DNA of 64,000 nucleotides. Source: Streptomyces uncialis. Its GTDB lineage: Bacteria; Actinomycetota; Actinomycetes; Streptomycetales; Streptomycetaceae. Both the position numbers and the translations under genes were made by a program. The stretch is taken from positions 310,001 to 374,000 of the forward strand of contig NZ_CP109583.1 of the NCBI RefSeq assembly GCF_036250755.1, written 5' to 3'. Below, piece by piece: positions 20,854 through 29,506 of the stretch. Each line of letters starts with the position of its first letter. Position 1 is the stretch's first letter. The notes beneath the pieces were generated by a model. The model was not told the origin of the DNA. It saw nothing but the letters and a program-made list of their open reading frames with translations, and ran no database searches.

Positions 20854-22020
20854 TCAGCCGTGGGCGGCCAGCAGGTGGTTCATCGCCAGTTGGTCGAGGT
20901 GTTCGAACGCCATGCCGCGCTCCCCCGCCGCGTCGGCGTCGAACTCGTCGTAGGCACGGGTGTCGGACAGCAGTCCGGTCAGTCCGTCCTCCGCCGTGGG
21001 GCGGGCCAGTTGGTCGAGGCGGGACGCCTTGAGCGCTTCCCGGACCTGGGGGTCCGCTCGGAACGCCGCGGCCCGCTCACGGAGGATCAGGTAGTTGCGC
21101 ATGCACCCGGCGGCCGACGCCCAGACCCCGTCGGTGTCCTCGGTTCGGGGCGGCTTGAAGTCGAAGTGACGCGGCCCCGCGTAACCCGCCGTCTCCAACA
21201 GATCCACCAGCCAGAACGCGGACCGCAGGTCTCCGGCGCCGAACCGCAGGTCCTGGTCGTACTTGATGCCGTTCTGGCCGTTGAGGTCGATGTGGAAGAG
21301 CTTGTCCGCCCACAGAGCCTGGGCGATGCCATGGGGGAAGTTGAGTCCCGCCATCTGTTCATGCCCCACCTCCGGGTTGACCCCGTAGAGCGCGGGCCGT
21401 TCCAGACGTTCGATGAAGGCGAGCGCATGGCCCACCGTGGGCAGCAGCATGTCGCCCCTGGGCTCGTTCGGCTTGGGCTCGATCGCGAAGCGCAGGTCGT
21501 ATCCCTGTGTGGTCACGTACTCGCCCAGCAGGTCGAAGGCTTCCTTGAGACGGTCCAGCGCCGCCCGTACGTCCTTCGCCGCACCTGATTCCGCCCCTTC
21601 CCGGCCGCCCCAGGCCACATAGGTGCGCGCGCCCAGTTCGGCGGCCAGGTCGATGTTGCGGATGGTCTTGCGCAGCGCGTAGCGGCGGATGTCGCGGTCG
21701 TTGGCGGTGAACGCCCCGTCCTTGAAAACGGGGTGGGTGAACAGATTGGTGGTCGCCATGGGGACGACGAGCCCGGTGGCGTCCAGGGCTTGCCGGAAGT
21801 GCTTGACGTGGGACTCACGAACGGCGTCCGAGGAGCCGAAGGGAATGAGGTCGTCGTCGTGGAAGGTCACACCGTAGGCGCCGAGATCCGCCAGTCGGCG
21901 GACCGTGTCGGCCGGATCGAGCGCGGCACGTGTCGCGTCGCCGAACGGGTCCCTTCCCTGCCAGCCGACGGTCCACAGTCCGAAGCTGAACCGGTCCTCA
22001 GGAGTGGGTTGCAGGCGCAT
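20854..22020 (-). CDS. xylA: Xylose isomerase
   Basis: A 388-residue class I xylose isomerase, converting D-xylose to D-xylulose (and glucose to fructose) in the cytosol. Visible family features: [17 protein letters not shown] at the start, the catalytic-His region [20 protein letters not shown] with the metal-bridging Glu, [14 protein letters not shown], and [19 protein letters not shown] with the Lys and Asp ligands. Length and motifs match Streptomyces glucose isomerases closely. ATG 22020 is preferred (GGAG 9 bases upstream) over TTG 22032. Divergent from xylB; the shared 160-bp gap holds an AT-rich imperfect palindrome that could be the operator of the ROK regulator encoded after xylB. 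Confidence 0.96.
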   Translation of the reverse strand: MRLQPTPEDRFSFGLWTVGWQGRDPFGDATRAALDPADTVRRLADLGAYGVTFHDDDLIPFGSSDAVRESHVKHFRQALDATGLVVPMATTNLFTHPVFKDGAFTANDRDIRRYALRKTIRNIDLAAELGARTYVAWGGREGAESGAAKDVRAALDRLKEAFDLLGEYVTTQGYDLRFAIEPKPNEPRGDMLLPTVGHALAFIERLERPALYGVNPEVGHEQMAGLNFPHGIAQALWADKLFHIDLNGQNGIKYDQDLRFGAGDLRSAFWLVDLLETAGYAGPRHFDFKPPRTEDTDGVWASAAGCMRNYLILRERAAAFRADPQVREALKASRLDQLARPTAEDGLTGLLSDTRAYDEFDADAAGERGMAFEHLDQLAMNHLLAAHG

Positions 22021-22060
22021 ACGGGGCTCCAAGGTCGCTCCGACTATTTCGTCATGGCAC

Positions 22061-22076
22061 TTAACAAATTAGTATG
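22061..22076. promoter_or_regulatory. Possible xyl operator/promoter between xylA and xylB
   Basis: A 16-bp AT-rich island (TTAACAAATTAGTATG) in an otherwise GC-rich gap. Taking two more bases on the left gives the imperfect palindrome ACTTA...TTAGT (4 of 5 arm bases pair). Its position between the divergent genes suits a repressor site plus -10 elements, for instance TAGTAT for xylB. Confidence 0.4.
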
Positions 22077-22180
22077 CGAGGCGAGCGCTGGGAAGGTGTC
22101 GACCGTGAGCGACAGGCCGGACCGCCCGGCCCGAACAGGACGTCACAGGTGTGCGCACACGCCCGGGAACGGAGATGCCG

Positions 22181-23626
22181 ATGTCAGCAGCCGAGGGACC
22201 GCTCGTCGTCGGTGTGGACAGCTCGACCCAGTCCACCAAGGTGCTGGTCGTCGATGTGTCGACGGGGCAGGTGGTCGCAGGCGGCCAGGCTCCCCACACG
22301 GTCACCTCGGGAGGCGCCCGCGAGAGCGACCCCGAACAGTGGTGGAGTGCGCTGCGCCAAGCGCTCCACCAGTGCGGTGAAGCGGCACGCGAGGCCACTG
22401 CCGTGTCCGTGGCGGGCCAGCAGCACGGTCTGGTCACCCTGGACTCCCACGGCAGGCCCGTACGTCCCGCGCTGCTGTGGAACGACGTGCGCTCCGCCCC
22501 ACAGGCCCGACGGCTCGTCAGCGGGCTCGGCGGACCTGAGGCATGGGCCGAGCGAACGGGCAGTGTCCCAGGGGCGTCGTTCACCGTCGCCAAGTGGGCA
22601 TGGCTGCGGGACAACGAACCGGACGCCGTACGCGCCACCAAGGCGGTACGACTCCCCCACGACTACCTCACCGAGCGCTTGACCGGAACGGGCACGACCG
22701 ACCGCGCCGATGTGTCCGGGACAGGCTGGTGGTCGTCCAAGAACGAGACGTACGACGGCGACATCCTCGCGCGCGTGGAGCTCGACCCCGCCCTGTTGCC
22801 ACGTGTGGTGCGGCCGGGTGAGGTGGTCGGCACGGTACGGAACTCGGCGGACCTCCCGTTCTCGACCGGCACACTGGTCGCCCCCGGCACCGGCGACAAC
22901 GCGGCGGCGGCACTCGGACTGGGACTGCACCCAGGTGCTCCCGTCCTGAGCCTCGGCACCTCGGGAACGGTCTACGCCGTGTCGCGGCGTCGGCCCACCG
23001 ATCCATCGGGAGTGGTCGCGGGGTTCGCCGACGCGCGAGGCGACTGGCTGCCCCTTGCCTGCACGCTGAACTGCACACTCGCGGTCGACCGGATCGCGAC
23101 GCTGCTCGGCGTGGACCGTGAGGCCGTGGAGCCGGGCGGGGGCGTCACCCTGCTGCCGTACCTGGACGGCGAACGGACCCCGAACCTGCCGGACGCCACA
23201 GGGCTGCTCCTCGGCCTGCGGCACGACACCAGTGCCGGGCAGCTTCTTCAGGCGGCGTACGACGGCGCGGTTCATTCACTGCTCCAGGCCCTCGACCTGG
23301 TTCTCGGCCCGGACGCCGACACCGACGCGCCCCTGATGCTGATCGGCGGCGGCGCCCGGGGGTCGGCCTGGCAGCAGACCGTCAGACGGCTGTCCGGCCG
23401 TCCCGTGCAGATGCCACGCGCGGACGAACTGGTTGCGCTGGGGGCGGCGGCGCAGGCCGCGGGGGTGCTCACCGGGGAGGACCCGTCAGCGGTGGCGAGG
23501 CGATGGGGCACTTCACGTGGCCCCGTGCTCGATCCCGCGGTACGGGACGACGAGACGCTGGAACGTATCTCCGGAGTACTGTCCGACGCGGCAACCTTGC
23601 TCGACCGGCCGTCCGACCGCCGTTGA
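22181..23626 (+). CDS. xylB: Xylulokinase
   Basis: A 481-residue FGGY-family carbohydrate kinase that phosphorylates D-xylulose to xylulose-5-phosphate for the pentose phosphate pathway. The N-terminal ATPase-fold motif VGVDSSTQSTKVLVVD, the substrate segment SVAGQQHGLVTLD, ALLWNDVRS, the second-domain phosphate motif LGTSGTVYAVS and the adenosine motif MLIGGGARGSAWQQ are all in place. ATG 22181 has GGAG 6 bases upstream; ATG 22175 is too close to it. With xylA on the other strand it forms a complete xylose catabolic pair. The ROK regulator gene follows about 115 bases later. Confidence 0.94.
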   Translation: MSAAEGPLVVGVDSSTQSTKVLVVDVSTGQVVAGGQAPHTVTSGGARESDPEQWWSALRQALHQCGEAAREATAVSVAGQQHGLVTLDSHGRPVRPALLWNDVRSAPQARRLVSGLGGPEAWAERTGSVPGASFTVAKWAWLRDNEPDAVRATKAVRLPHDYLTERLTGTGTTDRADVSGTGWWSSKNETYDGDILARVELDPALLPRVVRPGEVVGTVRNSADLPFSTGTLVAPGTGDNAAAALGLGLHPGAPVLSLGTSGTVYAVSRRRPTDPSGVVAGFADARGDWLPLACTLNCTLAVDRIATLLGVDREAVEPGGGVTLLPYLDGERTPNLPDATGLLLGLRHDTSAGQLLQAAYDGAVHSLLQALDLVLGPDADTDAPLMLIGGGARGSAWQQTVRRLSGRPVQMPRADELVALGAAAQAAGVLTGEDPSAVARRWGTSRGPVLDPAVRDDETLERISGVLSDAATLLDRPSDRR

Positions 23627-23740
23627 CCGCCCTCGCCCTGATGGCGGAAGACGCGTTCCCACCAACCCTCCTTGCGGGCCTCAGGACAGTTGCCAACCAC
23701 CGCACCGCCCGCGCCGACACACCCAAGGACTGACGGAGGA

Positions 23741-24934
23741 ATGACCGTACCGCCGCACGGAACCCGCTCCAGCGCCCCCGACACGCAGCAGGGAATACGA
23801 CGGCGGAACCTGTCGCGGGTCATGCACACGGTCGCCGCCGAGGGCCCCCGGTCGAGGGCGGGTGTCGCCTCGCGCATCGGCCTGACCCGAGCCGCGGTGT
23901 CGACCCTGGTGGACGAGCTGATCCGCGCCGGTCTGATCGAGGAGCTGGGACCGGAAAGACCCGGACGGGTCGGGCGGCCGGGTTCCGCGCTGGCCGTCAG
24001 CGCCCATGGACCGGCCGGACTCGGCGCGGAGATCGGCGTCGATCACCTGGCGGTCCACCTGGTCGATCTGCGCGGCGTCGACCGGGCACGCGCGGAGCAC
24101 AAGGGCAGCAACCGCGGGCGGCATCCGGAACGCGTCCTGGCAGACCTCAACCGGCTCATCGGCGAGGTGACGGCCAAGGCGCGGGGATTGGGGCTTCGCC
24201 CGGCCGGACTGGCCGTCGCGGTGCCAGGGCTCGTGGCCCGTGACACGACGACGGTCGTCCACGCGCCCAACCTCGACTGGCAGGGACACGACCTGCGGCC
24301 CTTCCTCCCTGGCAACCTCCGTCTCACCGTCGGCAACGAGGCGAACTTCGGCGCCCTGGCGGAACTCTGGCTGGGTACCGACACCCCGGCCGACTTCATC
24401 CATGTCTCGGCCGAGATCGGGATCGGTGCGGCGATCGTCGTGGACGGACATCTGCTGCGCGGCACACGTGGCTTCGCCGGCGAGCTGGGACATGTACCCG
24501 TGCATCCCGACGGTCCCGCCTGCCCCTGCGGCGGACGAGGCTGTCTGGAGCAGTACGCCGGCGAGGAGGCGGTCCTGCGAGCCGTGGGCATCGCCTCCGG
24601 GCCGGACGCGGTCGCCGCGCTGACCCGGCGGGCGGCGTCCGGAGAGCTCCGGACGCGGGCAGCTTTGCGGGACGCCGGCACCGCCCTCGGGATCGCTCTG
24701 ACCGGGGCCGTGCACCTCCTCGATCCACAGGCGATCGTGCTCGGCGGCGCGCTGTCGGAACTGGCGCCCTGGCTGGTTCCCGCGCTCGAAGCGGAGCTGG
24801 GCCGCCGGATCACCAGCGGGGAACGTGTCGTGACCGTCTCGGCACTCGGTTCGCGAGGGCCCGTGCTGGGCGCGGCGCACTCCGTGGTGCGAGCCGTACT
24901 GGACGACCCGACCGGGCTGACGCTCCGGTCGTGA
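23741..24934 (+). CDS. ROK-family transcriptional regulator, probable xylose repressor
   Basis: A 397-residue ROK protein: an N-terminal winged helix (RAGVASRIGLTRAAVSTLVDE, about residues 40-60) followed by a sugar-kinase-like domain. The ROK zinc/signature motif is present as PACPCGGRGCLEQYAGEE, and the sugar-site EIGIGAAIVVDG and GFAGELGHVPV match the family. XylR-type ROK repressors bind an operator without sugar and release it on binding xylose. Position directly after xylB makes it the likely local regulator (inference). ATG 23741 has GGAGGA 1-6 bases before it; the upstream in-frame extension to 23672 is unlikely because it precedes this ribosome binding site. Confidence 0.9.
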   Translation: MTVPPHGTRSSAPDTQQGIRRRNLSRVMHTVAAEGPRSRAGVASRIGLTRAAVSTLVDELIRAGLIEELGPERPGRVGRPGSALAVSAHGPAGLGAEIGVDHLAVHLVDLRGVDRARAEHKGSNRGRHPERVLADLNRLIGEVTAKARGLGLRPAGLAVAVPGLVARDTTTVVHAPNLDWQGHDLRPFLPGNLRLTVGNEANFGALAELWLGTDTPADFIHVSAEIGIGAAIVVDGHLLRGTRGFAGELGHVPVHPDGPACPCGGRGCLEQYAGEEAVLRAVGIASGPDAVAALTRRAASGELRTRAALRDAGTALGIALTGAVHLLDPQAIVLGGALSELAPWLVPALEAELGRRITSGERVVTVSALGSRGPVLGAAHSVVRAVLDDPTGLTLRS

Positions 24935-25272
24935 ACTGCTCGCCCTCTCCACGCCTCGGCCTCGGCCTCGGCGTGAACTACTGAGCTCTTCGATGGTGAG
25001 GGCCACGGGACGCACTCTCTGACGCTACGTCACATGCCGTAAAGAGCAACGCCATTCACCCTTTCGAGTGTCGGAGATATCCACTTCTTCACCGGTGTCC
25101 CCAGATGTCGCGGATGCTCTTCCTTTCGGATCATCCCGAGTCGTACCTTGGCATCACCTGAGGCGTTGGCCATGCGGCCGACGCCCGAATGCCTCATGGC
25201 GGGCCACCGTGCCGCCTGCCGTCCCCCCTCCCGATCAGCGCCCCGCCCCACTGCCGCGCCCCGCGCTCCCAG
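24935..25272. other. Intergenic region, nothing recognised
   Basis: About 340 bases after the ROK gene contain no convincing coding sequence. Overlapping frames on both strands read into the repeat tract that follows and appear spurious. Confidence 0.5.
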
Positions 25273-25376
25273 CAGACCCGCAGACCCGCAGACCCGCAGA
25301 CCCGCAGACCCGCAGACCCGCAGACCCGCAGACCCGCAGACCCGCAGACCCGCAGACCCGCAGACCCGCAGACCCG
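25273..25376. repeat. Thirteen tandem copies of the 8-bp unit CAGACCCG
   Basis: Thirteen exact, uninterrupted copies of CAGACCCG (104 bp) end 21 bases before the amidase start codon. Because the unit is not a multiple of three, any frame through it gives an 8-residue periodicity (DPQTRRPA in one frame). Perfect tandem repeats of this kind change copy number by slippage. The tract lies in the probable 5' leader or promoter of the amidase. Confidence 0.95.
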
Positions 25377-25397
25377 CAACAGAAAGGCAGCACGACC

Positions 25398-25997
25398 ATG
25401 CACCAACCGCAAGGCGAGACCACGCGACGACGACTGCTGCGAGGGGCTGTCCTCGGTTCGCTCCCGTGGGCATTGCTCCCCGCCTCCCGAGCGGCCGCCC
25501 GCCCGTCCGGAGTCGACTACCCCACGGCACAGTCCGCGCCGGCCAGTACCTCCAACTACACCGCGTCCAGCCGCCCCGACAGCCACGCCATCGATCGGGT
25601 CATCATCCATGTGACCCAGGAGACCTGGTCGGACACCCTCGCGATCTTCCAGAACCCGTCGAAGAAGGTGTCCGCGCACTATGTGGTGCGGTCCGCGGAC
25701 GGGCATGTCGCCCAATGCGTCCGCGAGCGCCACATCGGTTGGCATGCGGGGAACTGGAACCACAACACCCGCAGCATCGGGATCGAGCACGAAGGCTGGG
25801 TCGACCAGCCCAAGTACTTCACGGACGCGCTGTACGCGAGCTCCGCCGCCCTGACCGCCGCCATCTGCGCGAAGTACGACATCCCCCGCGATCGGCAGCA
25901 CATCATCGCGCATTCCGAAGTGCCGGGCGCGGACCACACGGACCCCGGACCGCACTGGGACTGGCCGAGATTCATGCGTCTGGTCGAGCGCGCCTGA
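25398..25997 (+). CDS. Tat-exported N-acetylmuramoyl-L-alanine amidase (Amidase_2/PGRP type)
   Basis: A 199-residue secreted amidase. The N-terminus has a twin-arginine motif (TRRRLLRGAVLG), a hydrophobic core and an Ala-rich cleavage region. The mature domain is the type-2 amidase fold: VIIHVT with the first zinc His, SAHYVVRSADGHVAQCV, a central RHIGWHAGNWNHNTRSIGIE segment, and AHSEVPGADHTDPGPHWDW with the later His and Asp/Lys-region residues. It should cleave the MurNAc-L-Ala bond of peptidoglycan outside the cell. ATG 25398 has GAAAGG 10 bases upstream. The unusual point is the perfect 8-bp repeat array directly upstream, which could vary expression between cells or strains. Confidence 0.9.
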   Translation: MHQPQGETTRRRLLRGAVLGSLPWALLPASRAAARPSGVDYPTAQSAPASTSNYTASSRPDSHAIDRVIIHVTQETWSDTLAIFQNPSKKVSAHYVVRSADGHVAQCVRERHIGWHAGNWNHNTRSIGIEHEGWVDQPKYFTDALYASSAALTAAICAKYDIPRDRQHIIAHSEVPGADHTDPGPHWDWPRFMRLVERA

Positions 25998-26120
25998 CGC
26001 TTCCCGCGCACACGCGCACACGAGAGGCGGACCGCTCCTCCCCGTCCGAGGAAGTTCGGTGCCACGCTCCATGCCAAGCGGATGAGCGAGAAGGGTGAGG
26101 AGGAGGGACATGGCGGAAGG

Positions 26121-27515
26121 ATGTCGTCGGTGACGGCGCAACGCTTGCCGCTGATCCATGACACGGCAACGATGACAGGGGCCGCATCACCGTGCGGGGA
26201 GGGTGACTTGTCCGATCCATGGGTGGCACTGGAACCGGGGGCGGACCCTCGGGAGCGATTGCGGATGGTACGCATTGCCCACCAGAGGTTCACGTCGTCC
26301 GGGAGCTTCGCCGAGCCGGTGCGAGAGGTGGTCGCCGCGTCGTGGAGGCGGTCGGCGCGAGCCAGGGTCAGCCCGGACAGCGTGTCGGCCACGGTCGAGA
26401 TACCGGACGACGACCTCGGGTCGTACCGTGCGGAACACCCGCTCGCGCGTGTGATGCCGTTGCTGCGCGAACTGACCGGAAGCTTCGCCCACGATGGCGA
26501 GCATCTGCTCGCGGTGTGCGACGCCAACGCCAGGCTGATGTGGGTCGAGGGCCACCCGGGGGCTCGGCGAAAGGCGGGACGGATGAACTTCGTCCCGGGG
26601 GCCCGCTGGGCCGAATCGGCGATGGGCACCAACGCTCCCGGCACCGCACTCACCGAGGACCGGCCGGTACAGGTGTTCGCCACCGAGCACTTCACCCGCA
26701 CGGTCCAGCAGTGGACTTGCGCCGCCGCGCCGGTGCACGATCCGCACACCGGGCGGCTGCTGGGTGCGGTGGACATCACCGGGGGGAACAGGCTGGCCCA
26801 TCCGCACAGCCTCGCGTTCGTGCAAGCGGTGGCGCGAGCTGCCGAGTCGCAGCTCGCGTTGCTGGCTCCCGTCCCGGAGCGATCCGGGATCGCGGAACTG
26901 ACCGCACTCGGCCGTGACGAGGCGTTACTACTGGTCGGTGGGAAGAAGCTGCGCCTCAGTCGACGGCACAGCGAGATCCTGGTGCTGCTGGCGACGCACC
27001 CGGAGGGCATGACCGGCGATGAGCTCCTGTGCGGGCTCTACGAGGACGAGTCGGTGACGCCCGTGACGCTCCGGGCAGAGCTGGCGCGGTTACGACGCGT
27101 CCTGGGGCCCGATGTGGTGGCATCGCGGCCATATCGGTTCGCGCTCCCGGTGGAATCCGACATCACAACCGTCGAACGCCGCCTGGGGGCTGGGGCGATC
27201 TCCGCGGCAGCGGCATCGTACGCCGGGCCTCTGCTGCCCGGGTCACGAGCGCCGGCAGTCGTGCGGCTGCGCCGGAGGATCGCCGAGGGTGTGCGTGCCT
27301 CACTGATCGCACGGAGCGACCCCGATCTGCTCGCGGACTGGGCGCACGCGCCGTGGGGTGCGGATGATCTGGCCGTATGGCAGGCACTCGGGGCCGCCAG
27401 GCCCACGCCGACGGTGGCGGCGCGGATCGCAGAACTGGAGAGCGAACTGGCCGCTCCCACCGGCCGATCCGACAGGGCGCCAGCGGCGCCGCCTCGCGTC
27501 CGATCCTGGCAATGA
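26121..27515 (+). CDS. GAF-domain transcriptional regulator (AcoR-like, without AAA+ domain)
   Basis: About 464 residues. The N-terminal half resembles the sensory part of AcoR/DhaR-type activators: REVVAASWRRSARARVSPD, then a GAF domain with GARWAESAMGTNAPGTALTE and a TCAAAPVHDPHTGRLLGAVDITG core. There is no sigma-54-interacting AAA+ domain and no Fis helix. The C-terminal part instead has a winged-helix-like segment (LRLSRRHSEILVLLATHPEGMTGDELLCGLY). It lies immediately upstream of the aldehyde dehydrogenase gene, in the same direction, and probably controls it in response to an alcohol, aldehyde or acetoin-like signal (inference). ATG 26082 is an in-frame alternative start. Confidence 0.8.
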   Translation: MSSVTAQRLPLIHDTATMTGAASPCGEGDLSDPWVALEPGADPRERLRMVRIAHQRFTSSGSFAEPVREVVAASWRRSARARVSPDSVSATVEIPDDDLGSYRAEHPLARVMPLLRELTGSFAHDGEHLLAVCDANARLMWVEGHPGARRKAGRMNFVPGARWAESAMGTNAPGTALTEDRPVQVFATEHFTRTVQQWTCAAAPVHDPHTGRLLGAVDITGGNRLAHPHSLAFVQAVARAAESQLALLAPVPERSGIAELTALGRDEALLLVGGKKLRLSRRHSEILVLLATHPEGMTGDELLCGLYEDESVTPVTLRAELARLRRVLGPDVVASRPYRFALPVESDITTVERRLGAGAISAAAASYAGPLLPGSRAPAVVRLRRRIAEGVRASLIARSDPDLLADWAHAPWGADDLAVWQALGAARPTPTVAARIAELESELAAPTGRSDRAPAAPPRVRSWQ

Positions 27516-27820
27516 GGTCAACAGGCGGATACACCGCGCCGTGTCAGCGCCCGTAGAACAGACGGGCCGACGGGGCCGACCGCCAAGCGGACAGCGTCGC
27601 GACAGCACCGCGACGACGCCCGGACCGCTCGGCCGGGTGGCACCTCGTACCCATTCGTGATGGGTGTGCTCCAGAGAGGGACCGAAAGAAGACAAACGAA
27701 GGGGGCGCAGCGAGCCTTTGGAACACCGCAACGCGATCGCAACCTCCACTTCTCTAGCATCGGTCGAGCGCTGCCCAACTACGGTCAGCGGCTTCAGGAA
27801 GCAGGGAGAGGCAGGTCGGC
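27516..27820. promoter_or_regulatory. Gap upstream of the aldehyde dehydrogenase
   Basis: 305 bases without a gene, expected to hold the dehydrogenase promoter and the binding site of the neighbouring GAF regulator. No clear palindrome was found. GGGAGAGG just before 27821 serves as ribosome binding site. Confidence 0.4.
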
Positions 27821-29344
27821 ATGACGCGATACGCAGCGCCCGGCAGTGAAGGTTCCGTCGTCACATACCTGAGCCGATACGACCACTTCATCGGCGGAGA
27901 GTACGTCGCCCCGGCCCGGGGGCAGTACTTCGAGAACCCGAGTCCCGTCAACGGCCAGGTCTTCACGGAGGTCGCGCGGGGAACAGCTGAGGACGTGGAG
28001 AAGGCGCTCGACGCGGCGCACGCGGCCGCCCCGGCCTGGGGGCGCACCTCGGCCACCGATCGGTCGAACATCCTGCTGCGGATCGCCGAGCGGATGGAAG
28101 CCAATCTTGAGGCTCTGGCGGTCGCGGAGAGCTGGGAGAACGGCAAGCCGGTGCGGGAGACGCTGGCGGCGGACATCCCGCTGGCGATCGACCACTTCCG
28201 CTATTTCGCGGGAGCGATCCGCGCTCAGGAAGGTGCGCTGAGCGAGGTCGACGACGACACGGTGGCGTATCACTTCCATGAGCCGCTCGGAGTGGTGGCC
28301 CAGATCATCCCCTGGAACTTCCCGATCCTCATGGCGACCTGGAAGCTGGCGCCCGCGCTCGCCGCCGGCAACGCGGTGGTCATCAAGCCCGCGGAGCAGA
28401 CCCCGGCGTCGATCCATTTCTGGATGAGTCTGATCGCGGATCTGTTGCCGCCGGGTGTGGTGAACATCGTCAACGGGTTCGGTGTGGAAGCGGGCAAGCC
28501 GCTGGCGTCAAGTGCGCGCGTCGCCAAGGTCGCCTTCACCGGCGAGACGACAACGGGGCGGCTGATCATGCAGTACGCCTCCGAGAACATCAAGCCGGTG
28601 ACCCTGGAGCTTGGCGGCAAGAGCCCGAACATCTTCTTCGACGACGTATGGGCGCACGACGACGATTTTCGGGACAAGGCAGTCGAGGGATTCACCATGT
28701 TCGCGCTGAACCAGGGCGAGGTCTGCACCTGCCCTTCCCGCGCGCTGATCCAGCAGGGTCACTACAACGAGTTCCTCGAAGCGGCGATCGCCAGGACCGA
28801 GGCCATCGTCCCAGGTCATCCCCTGGACACCGGCACGATGATCGGGGCCCAGGCTTCCAACGATCAGCTCCAGAAGATCCTTTCGTACCTGGACATCGGC
28901 CAGCAGGAGGGCGCCAAGGTGCTCACCGGAGGCCAGCGCGTCGAGCACGAGGGCGAGTTGGCCGGCGGGTACTACGTCCAGCCCACGATCTTCCAGGGTG
29001 ACAACCGGATGCGCGTCTTCCAGGAGGAGATCTTCGGGCCGGTGGTCGCCGTGACGTCGTTCACGGACTTCGACGATGCCATCAAGACGGCGAACGACAC
29101 CCTCTACGGGCTGGGCGCGGGCGTATGGACCCGAGACGTCAACACCGCGTACCGGGCAGGACGCGCCATCCAGGCAGGCCGGGTCTGGACGAACTGCTAC
29201 CACGCCTACCCCGCGCACGCCGCTTTCGGCGGCTACAAGCAGTCAGGCATCGGCCGGGAGACACACAAGATGATGCTGGACCATTACCAGCAGACGAAGA
29301 ACTTGCTTGTGTCATATTCACCGAAGAAGCTGGGCTTCTTCTAG
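27821..29344 (+). CDS. NAD-dependent aldehyde dehydrogenase (ExaC/acetaldehyde dehydrogenase type)
   Basis: A 507-residue aldehyde dehydrogenase oxidising aldehydes (likely acetaldehyde) to acids with NAD+. [20 protein letters not shown] marks the Rossmann entry, [12 protein letters not shown] the nucleotide loop, [14 protein letters not shown] the general-base Glu, and [18 protein letters not shown] the catalytic Cys (VCTC). [24 protein letters not shown] near the C-terminus is typical of the ExaC/AldA group that works with PQQ- or NAD-alcohol dehydrogenases. The enzyme is complete. The GAF regulator upstream is the standard partner in actinobacteria. Directly downstream the sequence changes to a mobile-element integrase, so this gene marks the insertion boundary. 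Confidence 0.94.
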   Translation: MTRYAAPGSEGSVVTYLSRYDHFIGGEYVAPARGQYFENPSPVNGQVFTEVARGTAEDVEKALDAAHAAAPAWGRTSATDRSNILLRIAERMEANLEALAVAESWENGKPVRETLAADIPLAIDHFRYFAGAIRAQEGALSEVDDDTVAYHFHEPLGVVAQIIPWNFPILMATWKLAPALAAGNAVVIKPAEQTPASIHFWMSLIADLLPPGVVNIVNGFGVEAGKPLASSARVAKVAFTGETTTGRLIMQYASENIKPVTLELGGKSPNIFFDDVWAHDDDFRDKAVEGFTMFALNQGEVCTCPSRALIQQGHYNEFLEAAIARTEAIVPGHPLDTGTMIGAQASNDQLQKILSYLDIGQQEGAKVLTGGQRVEHEGELAGGYYVQPTIFQGDNRMRVFQEEIFGPVVAVTSFTDFDDAIKTANDTLYGLGAGVWTRDVNTAYRAGRAIQAGRVWTNCYHAYPAHAAFGGYKQSGIGRETHKMMLDHYQQTKNLLVSYSPKKLGFF

Positions 29345-29506
29345 ACGCCTGCGAGATAGCGTCTGACCTGGTCTTTTACCGATCAGGAGCAGCCCAGCCA
29401 TTTCTCTAACAGGGGAGTCCGGAATCTTCCGTAACTCCCGCTTCATCCCGCCCCTGTCCCACCTGCGACCAGCTGTTCCGGTCTATTTCCGGTCCAGGTT
29501 CGGGGC

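Noticed and set aside
25148..26098. Long frames through the CAGACCCG repeats (316 and 321 codons)
   Set aside because: An 8-bp repeat without stop codons keeps all frames open; the amidase frame has the only recognisable domain and a proper start.
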